Assembly: GCA_023430245.1 (NCBI GenBank)
Contig: JAEZBA010000041.1
Coordinates: 1-8,273 of the forward strand
DNA length: 8,273 bases
Direction of reading: 5' to 3'
DNA from: Pseudomonadota bacterium
GTDB taxonomy: Bacteria; Pseudomonadota; Alphaproteobacteria; Rhizobiales; Xanthobacteraceae
This document shows, one piece after another, positions 1 through 6,775 of the stretch (the first letter of the stretch is position 1; the number at the start of each line of letters is the position of its first letter). The position numbers were made by a program, and so were the translations under genes. The notes below the pieces were generated by a model. The model was not told the DNA's origin, ran no database searches, and saw only the letters and a list, made by a program, of their open reading frames with translations.

Positions 1-616
1 CGATATACAGGAGGTCGGTCGCATCGTCGGCAAGCGGCACGCTTTCGAATTCGTCGGCACCGACGCCGTTCGGCACAATCCGCGCCATGGCCGCCGGCTC
101 TCCAACCTTCTCGCGGAATATCCGTTCAATGAAGGCGCTTTCGAACACGAACAGGTCGGTGCGGCGGTTCAGGAGTTTCTCCAGTCCGAGATAGAAGCGT
201 CCGCTAAAGCTGTCGCGCTGGAACAGCAGGCTGCCGCCATGCGGGGTGCAGACGCGCAGCGGCCCGCCTGCGGACACCGCGAGCCTCGCATAGGCGGCCC
301 CCTTGGCGCCGTGACCATGGACGACGTCGGGCACGGTCTGCCGGACGCGCAAGGTGACATAGCGGGCCGCGGACAGATCGCCGAAGCCGATGTGGCGGCC
401 CATCGCGAAACGGGTCAGGCCGAGACTCAGATGCGGTGTCAGCTGGCGAAGAACCTCCGTGGCATTGTCACGGCCGGTGAGACTGTCGCAGATCAGCCCC
501 ACGGCGTGCCCGCGCGCCGACTGGCCGCGCACCAGATCGGTGACATGGCGGAACAGTCCGCCGACAGGGGAGCGCAGCACATGCAGGATGCGTAGCCGGC
601 GTGCGGGTTCGGTCAT
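1..616 (-). CDS. Family 4 glycosyltransferase, N-terminal part (runs off left edge)
   Basis: The minus-strand frame is open from an ATG at 616 to the window edge, giving 205 visible residues. It reads as the N-terminal half of a GT-B fold sugar transferase. Visible features are a glycine-rich acceptor loop near residues 17-25 (SPVGGLFRHV), a basic stretch GQSARGHAVG at 31-40, HGHGAKGAAYAR at 100-111, a TPHGG segment at 124-128, and the hinge motif RIVPNGVGADEF at 179-190 that precedes the nucleotide-sugar domain in GT4 enzymes. The C-terminal domain with the catalytic E-x7-E lies outside the window, so donor and activity cannot be judged. Such enzymes add sugars to a lipid-linked polysaccharide precursor at the inner membrane. 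The gene diverges from the Wzz-like gene, which supports a role in exopolysaccharide assembly. The ribosome binding site is modest (AGG a few bases before the ATG), so the start is likely but not certain. Confidence 0.88.
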   Translation of the reverse strand, partial: MTEPARRLRILHVLRSPVGGLFRHVTDLVRGQSARGHAVGLICDSLTGRDNATEVLRQLTPHLSLGLTRFAMGRHIGFGDLSAARYVTLRVRQTVPDVVHGHGAKGAAYARLAVSAGGPLRVCTPHGGSLLFQRDSFSGRFYLGLEKLLNRRTDLFVFESAFIERIFREKVGEPAAMARIVPNGVGADEFESVPLADDATDLLYI

Positions 617-639
617 TGCCTGGAGATCAGTCCCGAATT

Positions 640-659
640 CGTTAAAGCCCGTTAAGGCT
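640..659. repeat. Two helically phased CGTTAA repeats upstream of the glycosyltransferase
   Basis: CGTTAAAGCC at 640-649 is followed directly by CGTTAAGGCT at 650-659; 8 of 10 positions match with a period of 10, about one helical turn. The pair lies 24-43 bases upstream of the glycosyltransferase ATG. It could be a tandem binding site on one face of the helix. The TTAA spacing (6 bases) is one short of the CtrA consensus, so CtrA is not claimed. Confidence 0.3.
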
Positions 660-699
660 CGCACTGAACGCGATTCATGTCGCGCGCCAAGGACCTTGC

Positions 700-742
700 G
701 GTTATTCGCCACATCTTTTGCGACCTTAACGCGGCAATAACC
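700..742. repeat. Imperfect inverted repeat overlapping the Wzz-gene promoter
   Basis: The left arm GGTTATTCGCC (700-710) pairs with the right arm GGCAATAACC (733-742): ten base pairs with one bulged C and 22 bases between arms. The right arm lies between the proposed -35 and -10 boxes of the wzz-like gene and touches the -10. A perfect 11-base palindrome, CAAGGACCTTG, lies just to the left at 688-698. Together they suggest operator DNA in the shared divergent region, but no regulator is identified. Confidence 0.35.
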
Positions 743-747
743 ATAAT
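718..747 (+). promoter_or_regulatory. Candidate sigma70 promoter for the Wzz-like gene
   Basis: TTGCGA (718-723, four of six to TTGACA) and CATAAT (742-747, five of six to TATAAT) are separated by 18 bases. This predicts a transcript start near 754, upstream of the coding region. It is the best promoter match in the 169-base divergent gap; the opposing glycosyltransferase promoter was not resolved. Confidence 0.42.
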
Positions 748-785
748 GGGGGGAAATAGCTTCGTCGGTTGTGGCGGAGTCGGTG

Positions 786-3011
786 ATGCAGTCGGTCGGG
801 CAGGGTAGCGTTGGGGTTTCCTCGGCGGAAGCCGATACCGAACTCGATCTGCGCGCGCTGGGTACGGCACTCTGGCGAAAGAAATGGCTGATCCTGATTC
901 CGACGATTCTCGTCGCTGTGGCGACGCTTTTGATCGTTGACAGAATTACCCCGAAATTCCGCTCCGAAGCCAGGATCGCCATCGAGGGTCGCGAAAACGT
1001 CTTCCTGCGGCCGGAGGCGGAAAAGTCGATCGACCGCGCCGCCGCCGATCAGGAAGCGATCGCCACCCAGGTTCAGATCATCCAGTCGCGCGATATCGCC
1101 CGCCAGGTCATTCGCGAATTGAAACTGGGTGAGCGCCCGGAATTCGATCCGGCACTGAACGGCGCATCCCGCATCGGTGCTTTCGTGTCGGCCCTCGGAT
1201 TCGGATACGACCGGCTGAAGATGACCCAGGAAGAGCGGGTCATGGAAATCTATTTCGACCGCCTGACGGTCTCCGCAGTCGAACGCTCGCGCGTCATCAC
1301 CATCGAGTTTCTCAGCGAGGATCCGGAGCTTGCCGCAAAGGTCGTCAACGCTATCGTCGACGCCTATATGAAGATGCAGCAGCAGGCCAAGGTCGATCAG
1401 ACCCGCAGCGCCAGCGCCTATCTTGCCAACGAGATCAAGCAGCTGCGTCAGACCGTGCAGGAGGCCGATGCCAAGGTCGATCAGTTTCGCGCCAGCGCCA
1501 ACCTCTTCATCGGGAACAACCAGACCAGCCTTAACACCCAGCAGCTCGGCGAATTGACCAGCCAGCTCGCGACCGTGCGTGCGCAGAAGGCCGATCTCGA
1601 GGCGCGGTCGCGTGCGATCCGCGACATGCTCAAGAGCGGCAAGCAGGTTGAGTCGTCCGACATCGTCAATTCCGACCTGCTCAAACGGCTGGTCGAACAG
1701 CGCGTGCTGCTGCGGGCACAGCTCGCCGAACAGTCTTCGACGTTGCTGGAGCGGCATCCGCGCATCCAGGAACTGAACGCGCAGATCAATGCCCTGGACG
1801 CGCAGATGCGCGGCGAACTGGAGCGCCTTGTCAGTTCGATCGAGAACGATGCCCGCATTGCCGCAATTCGTGTCGATCAGACCAATGAGGCGGTCGACCG
1901 GATCAAGCGGCAGATCAGCGGGGCGTCGCCCCAGGACGTGCAATTGCGGGCGCTCGAACGTGAGGCCAAGGCCCAGCGCGACCTGCTCGAATCCTATCTT
2001 GCCCGCTACCGCGAAGCGACGGCGCGCGAGAATATCGACGCCGCTCCCGCCGAAGCCCGGGTGATTTCGCGCGCCACGGTCTCGAACATTCCGGCTTTCC
2101 CCAAGAAGTTGCCGATCCTGCTGGTGGCCACGCTTGCGGCACTGTTCATGTCCGCCGCGTTCGTGATTTCGTCCGAGATCATGCGGCAGGGCGTGCCGAC
2201 ACGGGCCCGCATCCGTCCGGTGCAGGACGAGGCGATGACTCAGGCCGAACCGGTTGCCGCCGGGGCGGCGGTGCCGGCGCCCTCGGCAACCCGCCGGTCG
2301 CTATTCGGTCTGTTCAAGCGCAAGCCCCGCACCGCTGCGGTCGCTGAGCCCAGACAGGATATTCCTGTTCCGGAAATACCGGCTTCGGCCACGATTGTTG
2401 CGCCGAAGGCGGACCGGATCGAGACACTTGCGAACGCCCTGTCCGCCCTGAACGCCAGGGGCGAGCCGGGCGGCAGCATCGTTGTGTTCGGCGTTGGGCG
2501 CAATGTCGGCACGACCTATACCGCCCTCGCGCTGGCCCGTGCGCTGGCCGCGAAAGGGGGCAAGGTTGTGCTGGCGGATCTCGCACTCAAGGCACCCAAT
2601 CTGTCCATCATGTCGGTCGATCCGCAGGCGCCCGGCTTTGCCGAGCTTGCGCGCGGGACAGCGTCCTTCGGCGACATCATCACCCGCGACCGGTTCTCGC
2701 GCCTGCATCTGGTTTCGACCGGTCAGGTGACGGACGATGCATCCGCCATCTTCGCCTCGCCGCGTCTGACCATCACGCTTGAGGCGCTGGCGCGCGCCTA
2801 TGATCACATGGTGATGGATGGCGGCGCGATATCCGAGGCTCCGGTCGCGTTCTTTGCTAGGCTCGCGCCGCGTGCCGTTCTGGTGGCGAAGGATACGAAG
2901 GCGCAGGAGACGCAGGATGCCCGCGCGCAGCTCACCGCAGCAGGCTTCGCCGATGTGGTCTGCATTCAGGGCGGGGCGAGCCAATCCGGAGCCGAGCCGG
3001 TCGCAGCCTGA
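786..3011 (+). CDS. Wzz/GumC-type polysaccharide co-polymerase fused to a degenerate tyrosine-kinase-like domain
   Basis: This is a polysaccharide co-polymerase that would set chain length and help export of an exopolysaccharide at the inner membrane. With the ATG at 786 it has 741 residues. Order of parts: a short cytoplasmic N-terminus; a first membrane helix at about 35-53; a Wzz domain in the periplasm; a long coiled-coil region at about 200-415; the proline-rich Wzz signature (P436, P439, P443) entering a second helix at about 444-463; a low-complexity Ala/Pro linker at about 465-545; and a Rossmann-like ATPase domain at about 560-730. That last domain aligns with bacterial tyrosine kinases, but the P-loop lysine is replaced (G575-T576-T577), Walker A' keeps D598 and has Ala at 600, and Walker B is VMD followed by GGA. 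No C-terminal tyrosine cluster exists, so kinase activity is unlikely. The ATG at 786 has GGAG six bases upstream; GTG at 771 would add five residues but has a poorly placed ribosome site. It converges on the acyltransferase gene with a 21-base gap. Confidence 0.9.
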   Translation: MQSVGQGSVGVSSAEADTELDLRALGTALWRKKWLILIPTILVAVATLLIVDRITPKFRSEARIAIEGRENVFLRPEAEKSIDRAAADQEAIATQVQIIQSRDIARQVIRELKLGERPEFDPALNGASRIGAFVSALGFGYDRLKMTQEERVMEIYFDRLTVSAVERSRVITIEFLSEDPELAAKVVNAIVDAYMKMQQQAKVDQTRSASAYLANEIKQLRQTVQEADAKVDQFRASANLFIGNNQTSLNTQQLGELTSQLATVRAQKADLEARSRAIRDMLKSGKQVESSDIVNSDLLKRLVEQRVLLRAQLAEQSSTLLERHPRIQELNAQINALDAQMRGELERLVSSIENDARIAAIRVDQTNEAVDRIKRQISGASPQDVQLRALEREAKAQRDLLESYLARYREATARENIDAAPAEARVISRATVSNIPAFPKKLPILLVATLAALFMSAAFVISSEIMRQGVPTRARIRPVQDEAMTQAEPVAAGAAVPAPSATRRSLFGLFKRKPRTAAVAEPRQDIPVPEIPASATIVAPKADRIETLANALSALNARGEPGGSIVVFGVGRNVGTTYTALALARALAAKGGKVVLADLALKAPNLSIMSVDPQAPGFAELARGTASFGDIITRDRFSRLHLVSTGQVTDDASAIFASPRLTITLEALARAYDHMVMDGGAISEAPVAFFARLAPRAVLVAKDTKAQETQDARAQLTAAGFADVVCIQGGASQSGAEPVAA

Positions 3012-3032
3012 ACGCGTCCCGCCGTCAACCGG

Positions 3033-4253
3033 TCAGCGCCTGGCGAACAGCTTTGCGCGACCCTTGCTGACCAGACCCCATAGTCTCGGATTGTTCTTGA
3101 TCGTACTCTTCAGCGCACGCATGGCCTTCGTCGTCAGCGCGAAAGCATGTCCACGTGTCGTCAGTCCAATGAAACTATCGAAGGGCTGCTCGACGGTGTC
3201 GCAGAGCGACGTTTTGTATTCGGCCGCGCCCACACCGAGATTGAGCGTTCGAAAGCCGCGCCGTGCGCAATCGTCGACCAGCTTCAGGAGCAGCGTGAGG
3301 CCAGGGCTCATGCGCGCGTGTTGGCTGAGCGTATAGGAGTTGAACATCGTCGAGAAACAGGTCTGGTCGTGAATCCCGGCAAACACGGCAAGGATTTCGT
3401 CATCGCAGGTCAGTGCGTGGATCTCGACCAGGGGAGTGCCTTCGGCAAGCCCTTCCCGGCAGGCCGCCCGCAGGAAACCATCCATGCCCGGTTCGTCGAA
3501 CGCGTTCGTAATTCCACGTGCGGCGAGCCGCGCCGCCTTCTGCGTAAGGAATTCGGAGACGCAGCGATCGGCGAGCTCTGGTGACGTGATGCGTTGATAG
3601 CGATAGCCCGGCAGTTCCGCGAGATGGCGTTCCTTGCGTCGCAGCTTGCGCCGGGTATCGGCGTTGTAACGCCGCGCCATGATCTCGGCTGCGGTGCCGT
3701 CGAGCGACAGGCTGTAACTCTTGTCGGGCGCCGGTCGATGCGCAAGCAGCAGCAACGGATTTGCGATGCCTTGCAACTGGGGCGGCTGATTGTGTAACGC
3801 CAGCGCATCAATGCCGCCGTTCGCAATCCGCTGCAGAATGGCTTGCAGATCCGGTTGCGTGATGGCGAGCGCAACGTCCTTGCGCCACAGAATGGTGCCG
3901 AAATTGGCGTGGCGGCCGCAGAAGAAGCTCGCCACCTCGCAGCCGCCCACGGTCTTTCGGACCAGCGGCCACACGAAAACCGGGCTGCCGGCCGGATCGC
4001 GCCCGATCACCACGAACGGCCTGTAGCCCCCCGGCGCTCCGACATGCCGGAACCACAATGCGCAAAGGTCGAAATCCTGATAGGCGGTGGCGAAGCAATC
4101 CTGCCGCAGCAGCGCACGCCAGGGGCGTTCGGCGCCGTCCAGGCTGTCGGCAATGTCGATGGTCCAGCCGGCGTCGGACCGGGCGTCCAGGTCCCGGAGG
4201 GGAGGCGCATGCTCGATGGTCGCGTTCTCGGTTTTCACCAGCGCGAAATTCAT
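3033..4253 (-). CDS. BioF2/CelD-like GNAT-family acyltransferase
   Basis: A 406-residue protein resembling the GNAT proteins of polysaccharide loci (Acetyltransf_6, also called CelD or BcsL-like; related in fold to FemAB). These are thought to transfer an acyl group to sugars or precursors in the cytoplasm. Visible signs are a basic RRKLRRKERH stretch at 201-210, typical of the start of this domain, and a C-terminal GNAT core with SYTLSQHARMSPGLTLLLKL (306-325) followed by LNLGVGAAEYK (337-347), matching the family pattern of a helix after SPG and a G-x-x-x-YK motif. No signal peptide or membrane helix is evident. The ATG at 4253 has a strong ribosome site, AAGGAG at 4260-4265, six bases away; a longer reading from 4298 has none and is rejected. 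It is divergent from the deacetylase. It resembles HfsK of Caulobacter holdfast synthesis in type, but orthology is not shown; the substrate is unknown. Confidence 0.82.
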   Translation of the reverse strand: MNFALVKTENATIEHAPPLRDLDARSDAGWTIDIADSLDGAERPWRALLRQDCFATAYQDFDLCALWFRHVGAPGGYRPFVVIGRDPAGSPVFVWPLVRKTVGGCEVASFFCGRHANFGTILWRKDVALAITQPDLQAILQRIANGGIDALALHNQPPQLQGIANPLLLLAHRPAPDKSYSLSLDGTAAEIMARRYNADTRRKLRRKERHLAELPGYRYQRITSPELADRCVSEFLTQKAARLAARGITNAFDEPGMDGFLRAACREGLAEGTPLVEIHALTCDDEILAVFAGIHDQTCFSTMFNSYTLSQHARMSPGLTLLLKLVDDCARRGFRTLNLGVGAAEYKTSLCDTVEQPFDSFIGLTTRGHAFALTTKAMRALKSTIKNNPRLWGLVSKGRAKLFARR

Positions 4254-4345
4254 GCCGGGCTCCTTGAAAAACCCACCGTGGCAAAGGATTCTCAACAAAG
4301 CGTTGGCAGGATTGCGCCTGTTTCATTGAAAGGCGGCATTTCGCG
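4254..4345. promoter_or_regulatory. Divergent intergenic region between acyltransferase and deacetylase genes
   Basis: These 92 bases must carry the start signals for both flanking genes. Certain content is the AAGGAG ribosome site of the acyltransferase (4260-4265, minus strand). A weaker AAAGGCGG at 4329-4336 may serve the deacetylase. On the plus strand TTGAAA (4264-4269) and GATTCT (4287-4292) are spaced by 17 bases, and TTGGCA occurs at 4303-4308; neither has a good -10 partner, so no promoter is assigned firmly. Confidence 0.3.
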
Positions 4346-5407
4346 GTGAGTGGGCTCAAGAAAACCATCATCCGGGCAGGGCTTGAGGGGCTGTATTTCA
4401 GCGGCGCCCATGTCGCCCTGCGTCCGTTTTTGCAGGGGGTGGGGGCGATCCTGACGTTGCATCACGTCCGGCCCTCGCGCTCCGGCAGTTATCAGCCGAA
4501 CCGGCTGCTGGAGGTATCGCCCGGCTTCTTCGCCGCGGTGATCCGCAAATTGCAGCGCTCCGGCCTCGATATCGTCTCGCTGGACGAGATGTACCGCCGG
4601 CTGACCCAGCGGGATTTCAAGCGGCGGTTCGTGTGCCTGACCTTCGACGACGGCTACCGCGACAACCTGCAATGGGCCTATCCGATCCTGAAGAAGCATG
4701 AGGTTCCGTTCGCGCTTTATGTGCCGACCAGCTTTCCCGACCGTATCGGGGAAATCTGGTGGGTGGCGCTGGAGCGGGTGGTGGCCAATAACGACCGCAT
4801 CGGTCTTTACATCGATGGCCGCGAGCGACGGTTAGACTGTGCGCGGCCGGACGAGAAGAAGAATATCTACGAGCAGCTTTACTGGTGGCTGCGCTCCTTC
4901 GAAACCGAGGACGAGCTGCGCGCGGTGGTCCGTGACCTGGCGGCGCGCTACGGCATCGACATGGCGGCGCTCTGCGACGAATTGTGCATGAGCTGGGAGG
5001 ATATCGCGGAACTGTCGCGGGACCCGCTCGTCACCATCGGCGCGCATACCGTCAACCACTACATGCTGAAAAAGACGCCCGATCGCGTGGCGCGCTCGGA
5101 GATGGAGATGAGCCGGGCGGTCATCGAATCCGCAATCGGCATCCGTCCCGAACATTTCGCCTATCCGGTCGGCGATCCGAGCTCCGCAGGCGCGCGCGAG
5201 TTCGCGATCGCGGCGGAACTGGGATTCAAGACCGCGGTGACCACCCAGCCCGGGGTTCTGTTCCGCGAGCACCGCAATCATCTGACGGCGCTGCCGCGCA
5301 TCTCGCTGAACGGCGAGTTCCAGCAACTGCGGTATCTCCGGGTGCTGTTGTCGGGCAGCGCCACCGCAATGTGGAACGGGTTCCGCCGCTCGCCGAGGGC
5401 GGCGTAA
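4346..5407 (+). CDS. NodB-type polysaccharide deacetylase
   Basis: A 353-residue carbohydrate esterase family 4 protein that would remove acetyl groups from N-acetylated sugars using a bound metal. The key motifs are present: TFDDG with catalytic and metal aspartates D101 and D102 (motif 1), HTVNH with metal ligands H234 and H238 (motif 2), and HFAYPVGDP around 270-278 (motif 3). An insertion of about 100 residues lies between motifs 1 and 2, rich in aromatic and charged residues, as in larger exopolysaccharide-associated members. LTLHHV at 37-42 is the usual lead-in strand. No cleavable signal peptide is evident, so a cytoplasmic or membrane-associated site is possible. It starts with GTG at 4346, with AAAGGCGG a little far upstream; this start is probable rather than certain. 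The divergent acyltransferase suggests both enzymes tune the charge or adhesiveness of the same polysaccharide, comparable to HfsH in holdfast. It ends five bases before the convergent DUF2842 gene. Confidence 0.9.
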   Translation: MSGLKKTIIRAGLEGLYFSGAHVALRPFLQGVGAILTLHHVRPSRSGSYQPNRLLEVSPGFFAAVIRKLQRSGLDIVSLDEMYRRLTQRDFKRRFVCLTFDDGYRDNLQWAYPILKKHEVPFALYVPTSFPDRIGEIWWVALERVVANNDRIGLYIDGRERRLDCARPDEKKNIYEQLYWWLRSFETEDELRAVVRDLAARYGIDMAALCDELCMSWEDIAELSRDPLVTIGAHTVNHYMLKKTPDRVARSEMEMSRAVIESAIGIRPEHFAYPVGDPSSAGAREFAIAAELGFKTAVTTQPGVLFREHRNHLTALPRISLNGEFQQLRYLRVLLSGSATAMWNGFRRSPRAA

Positions 5408-5412
5408 TCCTT

Positions 5413-5628
5413 CTAGGCTTTGCGTCCGCCTTCCATCCATCGGATCAGCGGCATCGCCGGCAGGCCCCAGCCGAGCCCGGCGACCACGTAGAAAATCCAG
5501 GCGGCAACGGCGTTCGGGCTGGCAAAGGCGAATTGCGCAAAGGCCATGGCCAGCAGCGCCCAGACCGTGACCAGGACCACCAGCAGGATAGCGCCAATCA
5601 GCTTTCGCGTACGGATAGGCATTGGCAT
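5413..5628 (-). CDS. DUF2842 small membrane protein
   Basis: A 71-residue protein recognised as DUF2842, a small family from alphaproteobacteria without known function. It has a basic N-terminus (RTRK at 6-9), one hydrophobic helix at about 10-32, a second at about 41-58, and the family-like tail GLGWGLPAMPLIRWM at 51-65, ending in a short charged stretch. With positive charge at both ends a hairpin with both termini in the cytoplasm is likely. The start at 5628 has no clear ribosome site; ATG at 5622 would shorten it by two residues. It is divergent from ctaA across 63 bases and convergent with the deacetylase. The proximity to ctaA may hint at a link with the respiratory membrane, but that is only inference from position. 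Confidence 0.8.
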   Translation of the reverse strand: MPMPIRTRKLIGAILLVVLVTVWALLAMAFAQFAFASPNAVAAWIFYVVAGLGWGLPAMPLIRWMEGGRKA

Positions 5629-5691
5629 GGCTTGAGTTGTTCCGGACCGGGCTGGTGACTATATGGTCCACGGCAGAGCGGCAAGACACAG
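5629..5691. promoter_or_regulatory. Compact divergent promoter region of ctaA and the DUF2842 gene
   Basis: The 63-base gap has one AT-rich patch, ACTATATGG at 5658-5666. Read leftward it gives TATAGT (5658-5663, minus strand, five of six to a -10 box) for the DUF2842 gene. Read rightward it gives TATATG (5660-5665) with TTGTTC (5637-5642) 17 bases upstream for ctaA. Arms GGACC (5644-5648) and GGTCC (5665-5669) flank the patch. If both are used, the two -10 elements overlap and the transcripts would exclude one another. Confidence 0.35.
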
Positions 5692-6759
5692 ATGGCGACG
5701 GCGAGCGAGCATAACAGGGGCCTTTACGCGGTCAGGATATGGCTTCTGGTCGTAGCGGCGCTGGTGGTCGCAACCCTGATCGTGGGCGGCGCGACGCGGC
5801 TCACCGAATCGGGCCTCTCGATCGTCGAATGGAAGCCGGTGACGGGCGTGCTGCCGCCGCTGACCGAGACGCATTGGGCGGCCGAATTCGAGAAATACAA
5901 GCAGATCCCGCAATATCGCGAAATCAACCGCGGCATGTCGCTGGCGGAGTTCAAGACCATCTTCTGGTGGGAATGGGCGCACCGCATCCTCGGCCGCGTC
6001 ATCGGCGCGGTGTTCCTGCTGCCCTTGCTTTACTTCCTGTGGCGCGGATGGATCGGCCGGGACTTGCGCTGGCCGCTGGCCGGGCTGTTCGCGCTGGGCG
6101 GCATCCAGGGCGCGGTCGGCTGGTGGATGGTGTCGTCGGGGCTGACCGAAAGGGTCAGCGTGTCGCAATACCGGCTGGCCTTCCACATGACGCTCGCCTG
6201 CGTGATCTATGCCGCGATCGTCTGGATCGTGGCGCGCCTGAAGCCGCCGCCGACGGTTGCCGTGCCGTCGCGGCTTCGTCTGAGCGCCATGATGTTCGTT
6301 GTGCTGATCCTGCTCCAGATTTATCTCGGCGCATTGGTCGCGGGTCTCGATGCCGGTCTCGTCTACAACACATGGCCGCATATCGATGGCGCGCTGATCC
6401 CGTCGAGCGAGCGGCTGCTGTTCGAGACGCCGCTATGGCGCAACTTTTTCGAGAACGCACTGACGGTCCAGTTCAATCACCGGATGCTGGCCTATCTTAT
6501 CCTGCTGCTGGCGCTCTGGCATTCCTGGGATATGAGCCGCAGCACCCAGGACCGGACAATGCGCGCCTATGCGACGTTGTTCGTGCTGCTGCTGGTCATC
6601 CAGGCGGTAATCGGGATCGCGACCTTGCTTTATGCGGTGCCGATCGCACTCGCACTCCTGCACCAGGCCATGGCGATCCTGCTGCTGACGGTGGCGGTGC
6701 TGCAGGCGGCGCGGCCGATGCACGCAACGGCGGACATGTCGGTTCTGTCGCGGGCCTGA
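5692..6759 (+). CDS. ctaA: Heme A synthase (COX15/CtaA family)
   Basis: A 355-residue integral membrane enzyme that oxidises the C8 methyl of heme O to the formyl group of heme A, the cofactor of aa3-type cytochrome c oxidase. About eight membrane helices are visible (roughly 15-36, 101-117, 127-147, 163-183, 198-218, 262-277, 290-313, 318-338), arranged as two four-helix halves. The four conserved histidines are present: H97 in WEWAHR, H165 in AFHMTLA, H263 in QFNHRM, and H324 in LLHQAM. The GGATRLTESGLSIVEWKP segment (32-49) and YNTWPHIDG (225-233) are hallmarks of the alphaproteobacterial and mitochondrial COX15 type. The conserved loop cysteine pair of the Bacillus CtaA type is absent. 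Length is normal. The ATG at 5692 has only a weak purine-rich leader. It ends six bases before the convergent HD-GYP gene. Other oxidase assembly genes are not in the window. Confidence 0.96.
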   Translation: MATASEHNRGLYAVRIWLLVVAALVVATLIVGGATRLTESGLSIVEWKPVTGVLPPLTETHWAAEFEKYKQIPQYREINRGMSLAEFKTIFWWEWAHRILGRVIGAVFLLPLLYFLWRGWIGRDLRWPLAGLFALGGIQGAVGWWMVSSGLTERVSVSQYRLAFHMTLACVIYAAIVWIVARLKPPPTVAVPSRLRLSAMMFVVLILLQIYLGALVAGLDAGLVYNTWPHIDGALIPSSERLLFETPLWRNFFENALTVQFNHRMLAYLILLLALWHSWDMSRSTQDRTMRAYATLFVLLLVIQAVIGIATLLYAVPIALALLHQAMAILLLTVAVLQAARPMHATADMSVLSRA

Positions 6760-6775
6760 TCTCGATCAGATTTTT
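6756..6775 (+). terminator. Small hairpin with T-run at the ctaA end
   Basis: CTGAT (6756-6760), loop CTCG, ATCAG (6765-6769), then ATTTTT (6770-6775). The stem is short with little GC, so it is weak as an intrinsic terminator. Its left arm contains the TGA of ctaA and its right arm contains the stop of the opposing HD-GYP gene. The T-run is on the plus strand only, so it would serve ctaA. Confidence 0.38.

Noticed and set aside
726..1943. 405-codon open frame on the minus strand
   Set aside because: It lies wholly antisense to the Wzz-like gene and its promoter. The product has no recognisable family, and long antisense frames are expected opposite GC-rich coding DNA.
2301..2984. 227-codon minus-strand frame opposite the kinase-like domain
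   Set aside because: It is an antisense shadow without family resemblance.
2996..3032. CCGGT/ACCGG arms as a terminator between the convergent Wzz and acyltransferase genes
   Set aside because: The arms are five bases with a long loop and no T-run on either strand.
4254..4298. Upstream ATG at 4298 as start of the acyltransferase
   Set aside because: The ATG at 4253 has an ideal AAGGAG six bases away; the extra 15 residues would translate through that ribosome site and look unlike a protein N-terminus.
4303..4331. TTGGCA as -35 of a deacetylase promoter
   Set aside because: The -35 match is good, but no acceptable -10 lies 16-18 bases downstream, and the transcript would start inside or beyond the ribosome site.
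5400..5431. GGCGGCG / CGTCCGCC as a terminator between the deacetylase and DUF2842 genes
   Set aside because: The stem has a bulge and a loop of about 18 bases, and there is no T-run; it lies mainly within coding sequence.
4832..5689. 285-codon minus-strand frame across the deacetylase and DUF2842 genes
   Set aside because: Composition is typical of a shadow frame, and it conflicts with two supported genes and the divergent promoter gap.
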